Assembly (NCBI GenBank): GCA_964551445.1
Contig: CAZKCG010000002.1
Coordinates: 186,001-250,000, forward strand
DNA: 64,000 nt
Origin: DAOPXV01 sp964551445
Lineage (GTDB): Bacteria > Muiribacteriota > UBA9980
Direction of reading: 5' to 3'
Numbering within the stretch: position 1 is the first letter of the stretch; each line of letters begins with the position of its first letter. A program made the position numbers and the translations under genes. Below, piece by piece: positions 42,962 through 51,776 of this stretch. A model generated the notes under the pieces. The model searched no databases. It saw only the letters and a program-made list of their open reading frames with translations, and was not told where the DNA came from.

Positions 42962-43609
42962 ATGAAAGTTATCGCGATAAACGGCAGTCCCAGAAAAAAC
43001 GGAAATACCGCAATTCTTCTTGGAAAGGCCCTGGAGGGCGCGGCGGTCGCCGGCGCCGAAACGGAACTTGTCCATCTCGGCGATATGTTGTTTCACGGCT
43101 GTATCAGCTGCTTCAGCTGCAAAAGGATCGGCGGAAAAAGTTATGGGAAATGCGCCGTTAACGACAGCCTTACGCCCGTATTAGAAAGCTTGGAAACGGC
43201 CAGCGCCATTATTCTCGGTTCGCCTTTTTATTTCGGCCGTGAAACCGGCCAGCTTCTCAGTTTCATGGAAAGGCTGCTGTTCCAGTATCTTGTCTACGAC
43301 AGCCAGTACTCGAATCTTTTCGGCAGAAAAATACCGGCCGGATTTATTTATACGATGAACGTGACCAAGGAGCAGGCTAAAACTTTTGGATATTTCGCGA
43401 AGACCGCCGCCAATGAATCGCTTCTTTCGAGGTTTTTTGGCAGCTGCGAAACGCTTATGGCTTACGATACATATCAATTTGACGATTATTCGAAATACGA
43501 ATGCTCCGCCTTCAGTGAAGACCATAAAGCTTCCGTTAAAGCGGCGCAATTTCCGATAGACTGTCAGAACGCTTTTGAAATGGGCAGGCGCTTCGCCGTT
43601 ACGGCTTAA
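42962..43609 (+). CDS. Flavodoxin-fold NAD(P)H/iron-sulfur flavoprotein
   Basis: ATG 42962 behind GGAGG, 215 residues. The FMN-binding loop INGSPRKNGNT is at 6-16. A Cys cluster CISCFSC with a further Cys in GKC (about 47-66) follows, as in iron-sulfur flavoproteins, though the last spacing is longer than the standard compact motif. SPFYFGRETGQLLSFMERL is the second flavin region. It would pass electrons with FMN in the cytoplasm. It directly follows the b561-like gene. A copy of its last 36 bases lies at 43640. Confidence 0.85.
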   Translation: MKVIAINGSPRKNGNTAILLGKALEGAAVAGAETELVHLGDMLFHGCISCFSCKRIGGKSYGKCAVNDSLTPVLESLETASAIILGSPFYFGRETGQLLSFMERLLFQYLVYDSQYSNLFGRKIPAGFIYTMNVTKEQAKTFGYFAKTAANESLLSRFFGSCETLMAYDTYQFDDYSKYECSAFSEDHKASVKAAQFPIDCQNAFEMGRRFAVTA

Positions 43610-43639
43610 AGGCTTCGGGCTTGACTTCACTTTAAAGGG

Positions 43640-43675
43640 TCAGAACGCTTTTGAAATGGACCCTCGTTTCGCCGG
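43640..43675 (+). repeat. Copied tail of the flavoprotein gene
   Basis: TCAGAACGCTTTTGAAATGG occurs at 43564-43583 inside the gene and again at 43640-43659, then both continue with similar (T/C)TTCGCCG ends. A recent 76-base-offset duplication of the gene end. The remaining bases to 43814 hold no gene. Confidence 0.8.
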
Positions 43676-43814
43676 GCGCGGATAGCCTCGTTATAAGCCC
43701 GGATTGAACAGTTAGCCGCAATAGGCAATGAGTTCTTTGGGCCGCGGGGAACGGAATAAAAATGCCGCGCTATTCGCTTGATAAAAAAATGGAAAAATTG
43801 AAATGGAGGCTTTT

Positions 43815-44525
43815 ATGAATATAAGATCATTTCTCATAAAAGCCTTTATCGCATCAGCTTTGCTGCTGGCGGTGATCATGGCCGGAACGCCCCGGGCGCA
43901 CAGCCGCGTTCTTTTCATCGGCAACAGTTACACATACTACAACGAAGGCCTTGGCGCAGCGCTTAACGAACTTTGGCCCGGCAGCGCGTCGGAGACCATA
44001 ACGGGCCCCGGATACACTCTTGAAGCGCACTGGAATGAAGGGAAAGCGCTTGCCGCCATCCGCGGGGGGGGCTGGAAGTTCGTCGTTTTGCAGGAACAAA
44101 GCCAGACGCCGGTCACAGCCGCGTTCAAATTCCGTGAATATTGCGAAAAATTCAACGGCGAGATAGTTAAAAGCGGAGCGCAGACGATCTTATTAATGAC
44201 ATGGGAACGGCCTGACAGCGCTCAATTCGGAGTTACGACAAGTAATCTCGCGGCGGAATTTAACGCGGCAGGGAAAAAACTCGGGATAAAGGTCGCGCCG
44301 GCCGGTCTCGCTTTTGAACGGTCGCTCCGTGAAAAACCTGATGTAAAATTATATTCAAATGACGGTCACCCGACGGCTTTCGGGACATTCCTCGCGGCTT
44401 GCGTGCTCTATGGAACTATTACCGGAAGTTCCCCTGAAGGCAAACCTTATTCAAACAAAAATATCCCGGCTGATATACGCGGCCATCTGGAAAATACCGC
44501 CGCCGAAACACTTAGACGCCAATAA
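43815..44525 (+). CDS. Exported SGNH-fold hydrolase-like protein
   Basis: I start at ATG 43815 because GGAGG stands eight bases before; ATG 43803 lacks it. The 236-residue product has a signal peptide ending RAHSR. Block I is VLFIGNSYT (Ser after GN, the usual place of the SGNH nucleophile), a middle VVLQEQSQTP follows, and block V is DGHPTAFGTFLAA with the catalytic Asp and His. Such enzymes cut esters from sugars or lipids outside the cell. The substrate is not known. Confidence 0.85.
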   Translation: MNIRSFLIKAFIASALLLAVIMAGTPRAHSRVLFIGNSYTYYNEGLGAALNELWPGSASETITGPGYTLEAHWNEGKALAAIRGGGWKFVVLQEQSQTPVTAAFKFREYCEKFNGEIVKSGAQTILLMTWERPDSAQFGVTTSNLAAEFNAAGKKLGIKVAPAGLAFERSLREKPDVKLYSNDGHPTAFGTFLAACVLYGTITGSSPEGKPYSNKNIPADIRGHLENTAAETLRRQ

Positions 44526-44637
44526 GAAAAATCAATTTAAAAAAGTTTATATAATGATTTTTCTTTGATCGTGAAGATGACTTTAATACCGGCAATATGT
44601 TGCGGATAACTTTGTGAAATCGCAGAAATTTATTATC

Positions 44638-44725
44638 AGGCCAACCGTTTCAAAAAAGCGTTTTGGCCTGTTTTTATTATTGTATTAGTTTGAAAAATGC
44701 CGGAACAAAAGATAATACAAATAAA
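44638..44725 (+). terminator. Dispersed intergenic element copy R9, acting as terminator
   Basis: GGCCAACCG...GCGTTTTGGCC (44639-44668) is a strong hairpin followed by TGTTTTTATTATT, an intrinsic terminator between two convergent genes. The A-rich box GCCGGAACAAAAG at 44699-44711 is 55 bases after the ACCG start, matching the dispersed family; its first box reads ACCGTTT instead of ACCGCTG. The gap 44526-44789 holds nothing else. Confidence 0.75.
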
Positions 44726-44789
44726 TATAAATTCGAAAGAACAATCAATAAAAATCACTTCACTTGGCTAAATATTTACAAAAAGATTA

Positions 44790-47700
44790 TTATTCCTCGA
44801 ACTTAGGCGTTCTCAATTTTATCCATTCAAGAAGGTCGTCGAAAAGGCTGTAGGCCACAGGTGTCAGAAGGAGCGTAATTAAAAGGCATAACGTCTGACC
44901 GCCGATTATGACTATCGCGAGAGACGCCCGGGTTCCTGAGCCGGCGCCTGTCCCTAAAGCCATAGGTATCATTCCGGCAATAAGAGTGACCGTCGTCATG
45001 AGTATGGGCCTGAGCCTGGCGTGATTTGCCGCGATAATGGCCTCCTCGCGGGGCATTCCGGACTCGCGCAGCGTGTTGGTATAATCGATCTGGAGGATCG
45101 AATTTTTCTTGACGATGCCGAAGAGCATGAAAACGCCGAGAGCGGAGAAGATGTTGAGGGAATTTCCGGTCACCAGAAGCGAAAGCAGGGCGAAAGGTAT
45201 CGAAAGCGGCAGCGAGAGCATTATTGTGACGGGATGCAAAAGGCTTTCGAATTGAGACGCGAGTATCAGGTACATGAAAATGGAGCTCATTAAAAACGCC
45301 ATAATGAAGCCGTTTATCGTCTGGTTCATGTCGCGCGACCTGCCGAAGAATCCGAAGGCATATTCAGGAGGCATTTTAAGCTCACGCGCGGCGTTTTCCA
45401 TGAGATTGTTGACTTCGTTGACGGCGCCAAGCGGAGACAGGTTGGCATTTACCGAAACGCTTCTCTGTCTATCCTGGCGGTCGATCTGTGTGGCGCCGCG
45501 GCCTTCGTTCACGGACGCAAAAGTGTCGAGGCGCATCATCTTTCCCTCGCGGTTTTGAAACGCAAGGCCGGCTATCGCTTGGGCGTCGTTTCTGTAGTCC
45601 TTCCCAAGGCGCATCTTTATTTCATACATTTCGTCGTTTTGCTTGAACTGGTTGATGTCGTCCACGCCGCCAATGAGGGTCCGAAGGGCGTAAGCGACAG
45701 CCTCGACGTCGATACCCGAGCGGAAGGCCCTCTGGCGGTCGATCTTAACGTGTATCTCGGGCTTGGTATCGAGCGCGGAAGATTCGGCCGCCGAGATCAT
45801 CGGGTCATTTTTTATCTTCTCGACGATTTTTGCGGAAAATTCCCTTATTTTATCGAGGTCAGGCCCTCTGACGGCCATCGTCACGTCCCAGTTCTTTCCG
45901 CTGCCCATACCGCCTGAAACCTGGACGACGGGCTTATACCGGCCGTATTCCGCGAGGGCTTTCCGCGCCTCATCCATCGAGTCGAAGATGGAATAATCCC
46001 TTTTCGAAATGTCCGCCAGCTGAATGAAAATGGAGCCTTCATTAACTCCGGAGCCCTCGTTTTCGGCTATCGACGAGAATATGTGCTCGATGCCGCGGAT
46101 CTTTTTTACCCTGTCTTCCAATTCCACCAGGATCTTAGCCGTTCCTTCGAGCGAAGTTCCTTCCGGCGTCCTGAAAAATATGGTGTATTCGTTGGTGTCG
46201 TCCGCCGGAACGAAGTCGATCTTGACGAGTTTCACGAGCGGAAAGATCGCGGCTACGCATATAAGTGAGACGATCACTATGGCCATACGGTTTTTCATTG
46301 AAAAACGCAGGAGTATCCCATAAATCCAGTCGATAAATGAATAAAAACGCGACGATTTGCTGTGGCCCGATCCCCGGGCGAATTTATACTTGAAAAGCCT
46401 CGAGCACATCATCGGAGTGAGGGTCAGCGAAACCACTATCGAGATCAAAATGGCAAAGGCGACGGTAAGACCGAACTGCTTCATAAATCTGCCGATAATG
46501 CCCTGCATGAAGGCCACCGGAATGAATATGACGGCGAGCGAAAGGGAAGTCGCCATTACAGCCAGATATATTTCGGAAGTGCCCTCGCTGGCCGCTTTCA
46601 TGGAATCGGACCCTTTTTCTTCCATGTGCCTGAAGATGTTTTCGAGAACGACTATGGCATCGTCGATGACAATACCGACGGCGAGCGTCAGCCCGAGCAT
46701 CGACATGTTGTTCATGGTGAAGCCCATGTAGCTTATGAGGAAGAACGTCGATATTATCGAGATCGGGATCGAGATCGCCGCTATGATCGTCGAAACGGCG
46801 TTTCCCATAAATAGAAGCACGGCAAGCGAGGCGAGAACGGCTCCGAGCACGAGATGAAGATTCAATTCATGGAGCGAATTTTTGACGAACCTGGAGTTGT
46901 CGCGTATGGGCGTGATCTTTATTCCTTCGGGAAATGCGGACTTGAGTTCGTCAAGGCGCTGCTTGACAAGGTCCGACACATCGACCGCGTTCACGCCGGA
47001 TTGTTTTTGCACGATCACTGAAAGGCAGGATTTCTGGTCGAGGCGGGCTAAAGTCCGCTTCTCTTCCTCGCCGTCGACGACCCTTCCTACGTCGGATATC
47101 TTTATCGGAACGTTATTCGGCGAGGCTATGACGATGTTTGAAAATTCATCGACCGTTTCAAGCCGGCCGAGGGTCCTTAAGACGTATTCCCGGTCGCCGC
47201 TCGTCACGTTTCCGCCGGGGACCTCGGAATTCTGCCCTATTATCGCTGCCTTCACCTGGGCAGGGGAGATCTTGTAGGCGTTCATCTTCACGGCGTCCAG
47301 CTCGATCCTTATCTCGCGTTCGAGGCCGCCGACGATCCTGACGCTGCCAATGCCGTTTAACGTTTCCAGCTGTTCCTTGATCTTTTTTCGCGCGAAGTAG
47401 GTAAGCTCGCGTAGCGGCATATCCGCCGAAATGATATAAGTTATGACGGGCTGCGCGCCGGGATCGAGCTTCCCGACCTGCGGCGCGTCCATTCCTTTCG
47501 GGAACTTGCCCTGTATCTGAGAAACGCGCTCACGCACTTCCTGAGCGGCCATGTCGGCGCTTTTTTCCATATTGAACTGGACCATTATCTGGACGGCCTC
47601 GAAGGTGCATGTCGTAGTTATCTGGCTAATGCCGGAAATGGAATTTATCGCTTCCTCGATGGGCTTGGCCACCTGCGTTTCGAGTTCCTCGGCGCTCGCG

Positions 47701-47858
47701 CCGGGAAGCATCGCGAAGATCCGCGCCATAGGAAAATCTATCTGCGGGAATTGCTCGACGCCGAGTCCTGCGTATGAAAACAGCCCTATCACGACCAGAA
47801 AAGACGTGAACATGATCGTGAAGATCGGCCGCTTGATAAAAATATCAGAAACGTTCAT
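44790..47858 (-). CDS. RND multidrug efflux pump, inner-membrane subunit (HAE1)
   Basis: Start ATG 47858 (GGAGGGG six bases before) gives 1022 residues, normal for AcrB/MexB-type transporters with twelve membrane helices and two large periplasmic loops. Conserved pieces: PGASAEELETQVAKPIEEA, the proton-relay pair in GIVIDDAIVVLENIFRH, and VKKNSILQIDYTNTLRESGM in the second half. It exports drugs, dyes or lipids using the proton gradient. Its first 14 bases overlap the adaptor gene's end. No TolC-like outer-membrane gene is adjacent, so one must be shared from elsewhere. Controlled by the TetR protein upstream. Confidence 0.96.
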   Translation of the reverse strand: MNVSDIFIKRPIFTIMFTSFLVVIGLFSYAGLGVEQFPQIDFPMARIFAMLPGASAEELETQVAKPIEEAINSISGISQITTTCTFEAVQIMVQFNMEKSADMAAQEVRERVSQIQGKFPKGMDAPQVGKLDPGAQPVITYIISADMPLRELTYFARKKIKEQLETLNGIGSVRIVGGLEREIRIELDAVKMNAYKISPAQVKAAIIGQNSEVPGGNVTSGDREYVLRTLGRLETVDEFSNIVIASPNNVPIKISDVGRVVDGEEEKRTLARLDQKSCLSVIVQKQSGVNAVDVSDLVKQRLDELKSAFPEGIKITPIRDNSRFVKNSLHELNLHLVLGAVLASLAVLLFMGNAVSTIIAAISIPISIISTFFLISYMGFTMNNMSMLGLTLAVGIVIDDAIVVLENIFRHMEEKGSDSMKAASEGTSEIYLAVMATSLSLAVIFIPVAFMQGIIGRFMKQFGLTVAFAILISIVVSLTLTPMMCSRLFKYKFARGSGHSKSSRFYSFIDWIYGILLRFSMKNRMAIVIVSLICVAAIFPLVKLVKIDFVPADDTNEYTIFFRTPEGTSLEGTAKILVELEDRVKKIRGIEHIFSSIAENEGSGVNEGSIFIQLADISKRDYSIFDSMDEARKALAEYGRYKPVVQVSGGMGSGKNWDVTMAVRGPDLDKIREFSAKIVEKIKNDPMISAAESSALDTKPEIHVKIDRQRAFRSGIDVEAVAYALRTLIGGVDDINQFKQNDEMYEIKMRLGKDYRNDAQAIAGLAFQNREGKMMRLDTFASVNEGRGATQIDRQDRQRSVSVNANLSPLGAVNEVNNLMENAARELKMPPEYAFGFFGRSRDMNQTINGFIMAFLMSSIFMYLILASQFESLLHPVTIMLSLPLSIPFALLSLLVTGNSLNIFSALGVFMLFGIVKKNSILQIDYTNTLRESGMPREEAIIAANHARLRPILMTTVTLIAGMIPMALGTGAGSGTRASLAIVIIGGQTLCLLITLLLTPVAYSLFDDLLEWIKLRTPKFEE

Positions 47859-48894
47859 TCGCCCCTCCAATCTTCGCTTCAAACGAAATCGTGGCGCGGA
47901 CGAACATGCCCGGTCTTAAGAGCTTATCCGGGTTCTCTATGGTGAATTCAGCCTTTGCCGTGCGGGTTATGGTGTCTATGACGGCCGGCGTCCGCTCGAG
48001 AACGCCGGAAAATTTCTTTCCGGGAAGCGCATCGATGGTTATCACGGCCCTGGTACCTTTTTGAAGCAGGGACAGGTATTTTTCAGGGCAGTCCACCGAG
48101 GCGTAGATCGGGTCGATTTGTTGCAGAGTATATATCGGGGACGACGGGTTTACAAAGGCTCCCTCGTTCGAATGGCGCGCCGAGACAATACCGTCGAACG
48201 GCGCCTTCAGCGTGGCGTATTCCAACTGTATCATGGCGAGCTCAAGAGACGCTTCCTGCTGCCTTATAAGCGCGCGCATATTTTCCTTTTCCTCCACCCG
48301 CGGGCCCTGGTCGATGATCGCCTTTTGCAGCTTCGCCGAAGCGCACTGGGCGTCTGACACGGTCGCCTTCGCTTCCGTGGCTTCCATCGTTTGTTTGGAG
48401 ATCATATTCGAAGCGAAGAGTTCCTTCATCCTGACATAATCGGAAATCGCCGTCTTCGAAGTCGCCTCTGCCTGGCGCAGCTGCTCGTCTGCCTGCTTTT
48501 TTTCTTCAGGCCTGGATCCGGTTTCCAGCTGCCGGAGCCTGGCGGCGCTGGCATCGACGGCGGCCTTCGCCTGCTTGACGACTATTTCGAAGTCTCTGGT
48601 ATCAAGGCTTGCCATTGGAGTTGCCAGTTTAACGTAATCTCCTACGAAATAAGGTATTTTGGTCAAACGCCCGGAAACATTAGTTGAAAGGACTGCTTTT
48701 CTTATCGCGGTAATTTCGCCCATAAATTGCTCCGAACCGGGTTTTGGGGAATCGAGCTCGACGCCGGCCGTTCCCTGCCCGAGAGCGGGATAAGCGAAAA
48801 ACATGGCAAAAAGGAAAGCCGATCCGACGGCGATGAGGGCAGCGGCGCTCCTTACGGAAGAAGCTTTTGAAAGAGTGACGGAATAGTTATACAT
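47845..48894 (-). CDS. RND pump periplasmic adaptor (membrane fusion protein)
   Basis: The 349-residue protein starts behind AAGGAGG at ATG 48894. A signal or membrane anchor (25-50) is followed by a lipoyl/barrel domain (AVLSTNVSGRLTKIPYFVGD, APFDGIVSARHSNEGAFVNP), a helical hairpin at about 110-220, then the beta-barrel and membrane-proximal part (LLRPGMFVRATISFEA). It joins the pump to an outer-membrane channel. An operator for the TetR protein lies 50 bases before its start. Confidence 0.95.
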   Translation of the reverse strand: MYNYSVTLSKASSVRSAAALIAVGSAFLFAMFFAYPALGQGTAGVELDSPKPGSEQFMGEITAIRKAVLSTNVSGRLTKIPYFVGDYVKLATPMASLDTRDFEIVVKQAKAAVDASAARLRQLETGSRPEEKKQADEQLRQAEATSKTAISDYVRMKELFASNMISKQTMEATEAKATVSDAQCASAKLQKAIIDQGPRVEEKENMRALIRQQEASLELAMIQLEYATLKAPFDGIVSARHSNEGAFVNPSSPIYTLQQIDPIYASVDCPEKYLSLLQKGTRAVITIDALPGKKFSGVLERTPAVIDTITRTAKAEFTIENPDKLLRPGMFVRATISFEAKIGGANERF

Positions 48895-48944
48895 GATATT
48901 CCTCCTTGATCGTTTGAAATAGATTTAAAATTTCATTTTAATTA

Positions 48945-48966
48945 AAGGTGATTCATAAATCACCTT
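48945..48966. promoter_or_regulatory. TetR operator, site 1, before the pump operon
   Basis: AGGTGATT-CATA-AATCACCT (48946-48965), a perfect 8-base inverted repeat with a 4-base spacer, extended by one pair (A/T) on each side. It lies in the leader or promoter of the adaptor-pump operon. Confidence 0.9.
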
Positions 48967-49082
48967 GCCGTGCAAAAAAATATCTGTTGATCAGAGTTTT
49001 AAATGATAATTTTGTTAAATTTTAAATTAAAGATGATCTGAAATATTCAAACCAGGAAACTATTTTGAAAATCCCTGAAATC

Positions 49083-49112
49083 CAGCTAGGTGATTACGCA
49101 ATCACCTAGCTG
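49083..49112. promoter_or_regulatory. TetR operator, site 2, extended palindrome after tetR
   Basis: CAGCTAGGTGATT-ACGC-AATCACCTAGCTG: 13-base perfect arms holding the AGGTGATT/AATCACCT core at 49088-49107. It lies between the tetR stop (49124) and the adaptor gene on the minus strand. A T-run exists only on the wrong side for a minus-strand terminator, so an operator is more likely, although it could also pair as RNA. Confidence 0.85.
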
Positions 49113-49123
49113 CGCAAAAAAAA

Positions 49124-49735
49124 TTACTTCGCTTTGAGCATATCAACAAAAGCCTTCCACGCGTTTTCGCTGTGTTTCAATATGTCCACATCAATTTTGA
49201 AGTTTTTCTCAGGAGGATGAGATAATAACATCGTCTGGGAGACCATTCCCATATAAAAGAGCACGAGCGTCTGCACGTTGAAATCCTGGCGTATCTGCTT
49301 TTGATCGAGGGCTTTCTGAAAAAGTTTCAACATTTCTCCGAAGTGGAGCCGGCCGACCTCGTCGAACTTGTTTTTGATCTGGTTTTTATTGGCGATGAAT
49401 TCATCCGAAAAAAATATGAACGGAACGCCGGGGCTTTGCATGATCATCCTGACCTCGGCAAGATAGACGCGCCTGATGCATTCCAGAGGATCTGATCCGA
49501 CGCTCTGGGCGGTCTTTATGACGTTCATCATGCGTTCCCGCATCAGGCCCACGACAGCCTCGATTATCTTGCTTTTATTTCTATAATGCTTGTAAAGCGC
49601 CGACGGGACGACCCCGACAAGGGCCGCTACCCTTTCGTTCGTAAGGCCCTTGATCCCGTAGAGTGAGATGATCTCGAGGGCAGCCTGGGCTATCTGTTCG
49701 CGCCTTATTTCGGTTTCTACTTTTTCTGCATGCAT
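49124..49735 (-). CDS. TetR-family repressor of the RND pump
   Basis: ATG 49735 with GGAG before it, 203 residues. The N-terminal helix-turn-helix is typical: QIAQAALEIISLYGIKGLTN, then ERVAALVGVVPSALYKHYRNK. The C-terminal ligand domain is helical and not otherwise recognised. It lies on the same strand directly upstream of the pump operon, and its own promoter start region carries the same 20-base operator as the pump leader. It therefore probably represses both its own gene and the pump, with release on binding of a pump substrate. Confidence 0.93.
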   Translation of the reverse strand: MHAEKVETEIRREQIAQAALEIISLYGIKGLTNERVAALVGVVPSALYKHYRNKSKIIEAVVGLMRERMMNVIKTAQSVGSDPLECIRRVYLAEVRMIMQSPGVPFIFFSDEFIANKNQIKNKFDEVGRLHFGEMLKLFQKALDQKQIRQDFNVQTLVLFYMGMVSQTMLLSHPPEKNFKIDVDILKHSENAWKAFVDMLKAK

Positions 49736-49798
49736 GAACTAACTCCGTGATCGCTTGATTTCTTATTTTATAATAATTTCCGGGCCGATTCAATGTCG

Positions 49799-49818
49799 AG
49801 GTGATTTAACAATCACCT
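49799..49818. promoter_or_regulatory. TetR operator, site 3, at the tetR promoter
   Basis: AGGTGATT-TAAC-AATCACCT, same core as sites 1 and 2. It begins about 10 bases after the tetR -10 box (49828-49833), so binding would block transcription start. Confidence 0.9.
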
Positions 49819-49827
49819 TATAAATGA

Positions 49828-49856
49828 ATTTTAACACAAGTTATTAGAAATGTCAA
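49828..49856 (-). promoter_or_regulatory. tetR promoter
   Basis: Minus strand TTGACA (49851-49856), 17 bases, TAAAAT (49828-49833). Confidence 0.75.
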
Positions 49857-49983
49857 GGATGATGAAAGGATGTGGAGTGGAAATTTATACAAATAGCCGG
49901 AAATACAAAGATATGAAATGAAACACGGCCGTCATAAGCGAAGATGCTTGCTGGCGACCGCATTTGAAAATGTGGAGCATGTT

Positions 49984-51561
49984 TTATTTTAAGTCTGAAA
50001 GTCCGTTCTCGTTAATTACCGCGTCGGCTTTTTCGGAGCCGAGGATAGTGCGCAGCGTTTCGACGGCGGAAGTTCCGGTCAGTACACCCATGGCTTCGCG
50101 CGCTTTTATGAAGGTCGCGATGTCTTCGTCTGAAAGATTCGTAAGTTTCAAATGGGCGAAGTAGCCTGCCGTTATTGTCGAAAGATTTATGCGCTGTTTT
50201 TTAGCGGGGAAATCGAGCCAGAGGTCCGGGCCGATGTTGGCACCGATATTACCGGTTTTCATGACGTCGGCGAACAACGCTTCCTTGAAGGCGGTCCACT
50301 TGTTCTTGATCTCGTAGAATTTATTTTTATCGAGCTGTTTCTGGACATATTTTAATTTAGCCTGATAGTAATCGGCGTAGAGTCTTCTGGATTCGTTGGA
50401 AGCTGTCGCGTAGTTAGTATTTTCAAGAAAAATTCTATAAAGCACGTTTCGATCTTCCGGATAATCCTTGACCCATGCGTTTAAAAATTCAATGAAATCG
50501 GCCGGCTTGTAGTTAAACATTATCGCGGCTGATTTCGTGAACGCCGCTTTTATCACGCGCGAAGTGAAGATATCGTAGAACTGGCTGGCTATAACGCCTT
50601 CGGTGGCTATGATCTGGAGGCCGTTCTTCAAAAGGCCGTTTTTAACTTTATAATTCTGCCAGATATATCTGTCGCGGCGGACGGGGTCCTGGCGCGTGTA
50701 TTGAAATTCTGAAATTCCGTATTTTTCGCGTTCGGCCTCGCTGAAACTAAAGATCGGATTGGTCGGGCCGTAGAGCGCTTCGAAAGCTTCCGCCCAGCCT
50801 TCGATAAAGGCGAGAGCGCGGTCGGATATGACCGGGCCGTCGTGGCCTGAAGTGCTGAGACAGCCGTTCTTTATCTTGTATTTTTCGGCGCCGTACATGT
50901 CGAACATCATGCCGTGGGCGTTCTCGTGCGCCGAGCAGATGTCGAGAGTGTCGTTATTGATGCGGTCTATCAGCTCATAATAACCTTCGAGCGAGTTGAG
51001 ATTTATGAGGCCGTTGAAAAAATAGTAAGAGCCGTCCTTGAAAAATAAATGAAGGTTCCTGGTCGCCTGAGAGCCTCCATTGCCGGGGTTGTGGCCGATC
51101 ATGAAAGCGACGGGAGCCGTTACGATATTTTTATAGAATTCGGCGTATTCTTTGTTTCCGGATTTTGTGATGAGTTCGAGTTTTTTCATTCTGGCGATGA
51201 CGCGCAGTTTCGCGGAATCGAGCATCTGTTCTGATTTTTTAAGGTAGGGAAGTATCTCAGCCGCGTGTTCGCCCTTCCCCGGAGATGTTTTAACTATCTG
51301 AGCGAGCTTCGCCGCGACCTCGAGTTTTTCAAAGGCGTTCTTAACTTCAGTCGTTTCTGCCATGCCGGGATAATCCTTGCTTTCGGCGTATTCTATCGAA
51401 ACGAAGGCTTTTTCAGCGTTGAACGGGACGTTTTCGTATCCGGGCGCGAGTTCGGTCGTGAGTTTTCGCGCGTCGGCGCACGAGGCCGCGGTCATTATCA
51501 GGGCCGTTACAAAAACCAGGCCTGCAAGGCTTTTTCTCAGTTTTTGAAATAATTTATTCAT
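49984..51561 (-). CDS. Exported HExxH metallopeptidase-like protein
   Basis: ATG 51561 with AAAGGA before it gives 525 residues. The signal segment ends TAASCADA, close to a lipobox, so it may be a lipoprotein. The zinc motif is H212-E-N-A-H216 in CSAHENAHGMMFD; FIEGWAEAFEALYG about 45 residues on supplies a likely third Glu. The rest is helical with a long C-terminal region. The protein would act outside the inner membrane. It stands alone under a perfect promoter at 51632-51660 and lies before tetR on the same strand, but with its own 166-base gap. Confidence 0.75.
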   Translation of the reverse strand: MNKLFQKLRKSLAGLVFVTALIMTAASCADARKLTTELAPGYENVPFNAEKAFVSIEYAESKDYPGMAETTEVKNAFEKLEVAAKLAQIVKTSPGKGEHAAEILPYLKKSEQMLDSAKLRVIARMKKLELITKSGNKEYAEFYKNIVTAPVAFMIGHNPGNGGSQATRNLHLFFKDGSYYFFNGLINLNSLEGYYELIDRINNDTLDICSAHENAHGMMFDMYGAEKYKIKNGCLSTSGHDGPVISDRALAFIEGWAEAFEALYGPTNPIFSFSEAEREKYGISEFQYTRQDPVRRDRYIWQNYKVKNGLLKNGLQIIATEGVIASQFYDIFTSRVIKAAFTKSAAIMFNYKPADFIEFLNAWVKDYPEDRNVLYRIFLENTNYATASNESRRLYADYYQAKLKYVQKQLDKNKFYEIKNKWTAFKEALFADVMKTGNIGANIGPDLWLDFPAKKQRINLSTITAGYFAHLKLTNLSDEDIATFIKAREAMGVLTGTSAVETLRTILGSEKADAVINENGLSDLK

Positions 51562-51631
51562 GTTATTCGATCCTTTCGCAGTTGTCATAATTATAATACA
51601 ATTTTAAAGGCTTTTTTCATTTGGTACATTA

Positions 51632-51660
51632 ATTATACTAAATTTTTGTGGCCGTGTCAA
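51632..51660 (-). promoter_or_regulatory. Consensus promoter for the HExxH protein
   Basis: Minus strand TTGACA (51655-51660), 17 bases, TATAAT (51632-51637): perfect consensus. Confidence 0.8.
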
Positions 51661-51699
51661 TTTGTGGCCGCGGTTTTGCCGGAGATCTGAATATAATTT

Positions 51700-51728
51700 T
51701 TGTGAAATCTTCAATTTTGTAGTATAAT
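51700..51728 (+). promoter_or_regulatory. Promoter for the membrane cyclase gene
   Basis: TTGTGA (51700-51705), 17 bases, TATAAT (51723-51728), diverging from the promoter of the HExxH protein 40 bases away. Confidence 0.65.
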
Positions 51729-51776
51729 GATAAAGTTCTCTTTTCCAATATTACTATGTTTAAAGCGTGGAGTATT

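Noticed and set aside
49083..49112. A rho-independent terminator for tetR
   Set aside because: The T-run lies on the 5' side of the hairpin in tetR orientation, and its core equals the two other operators.
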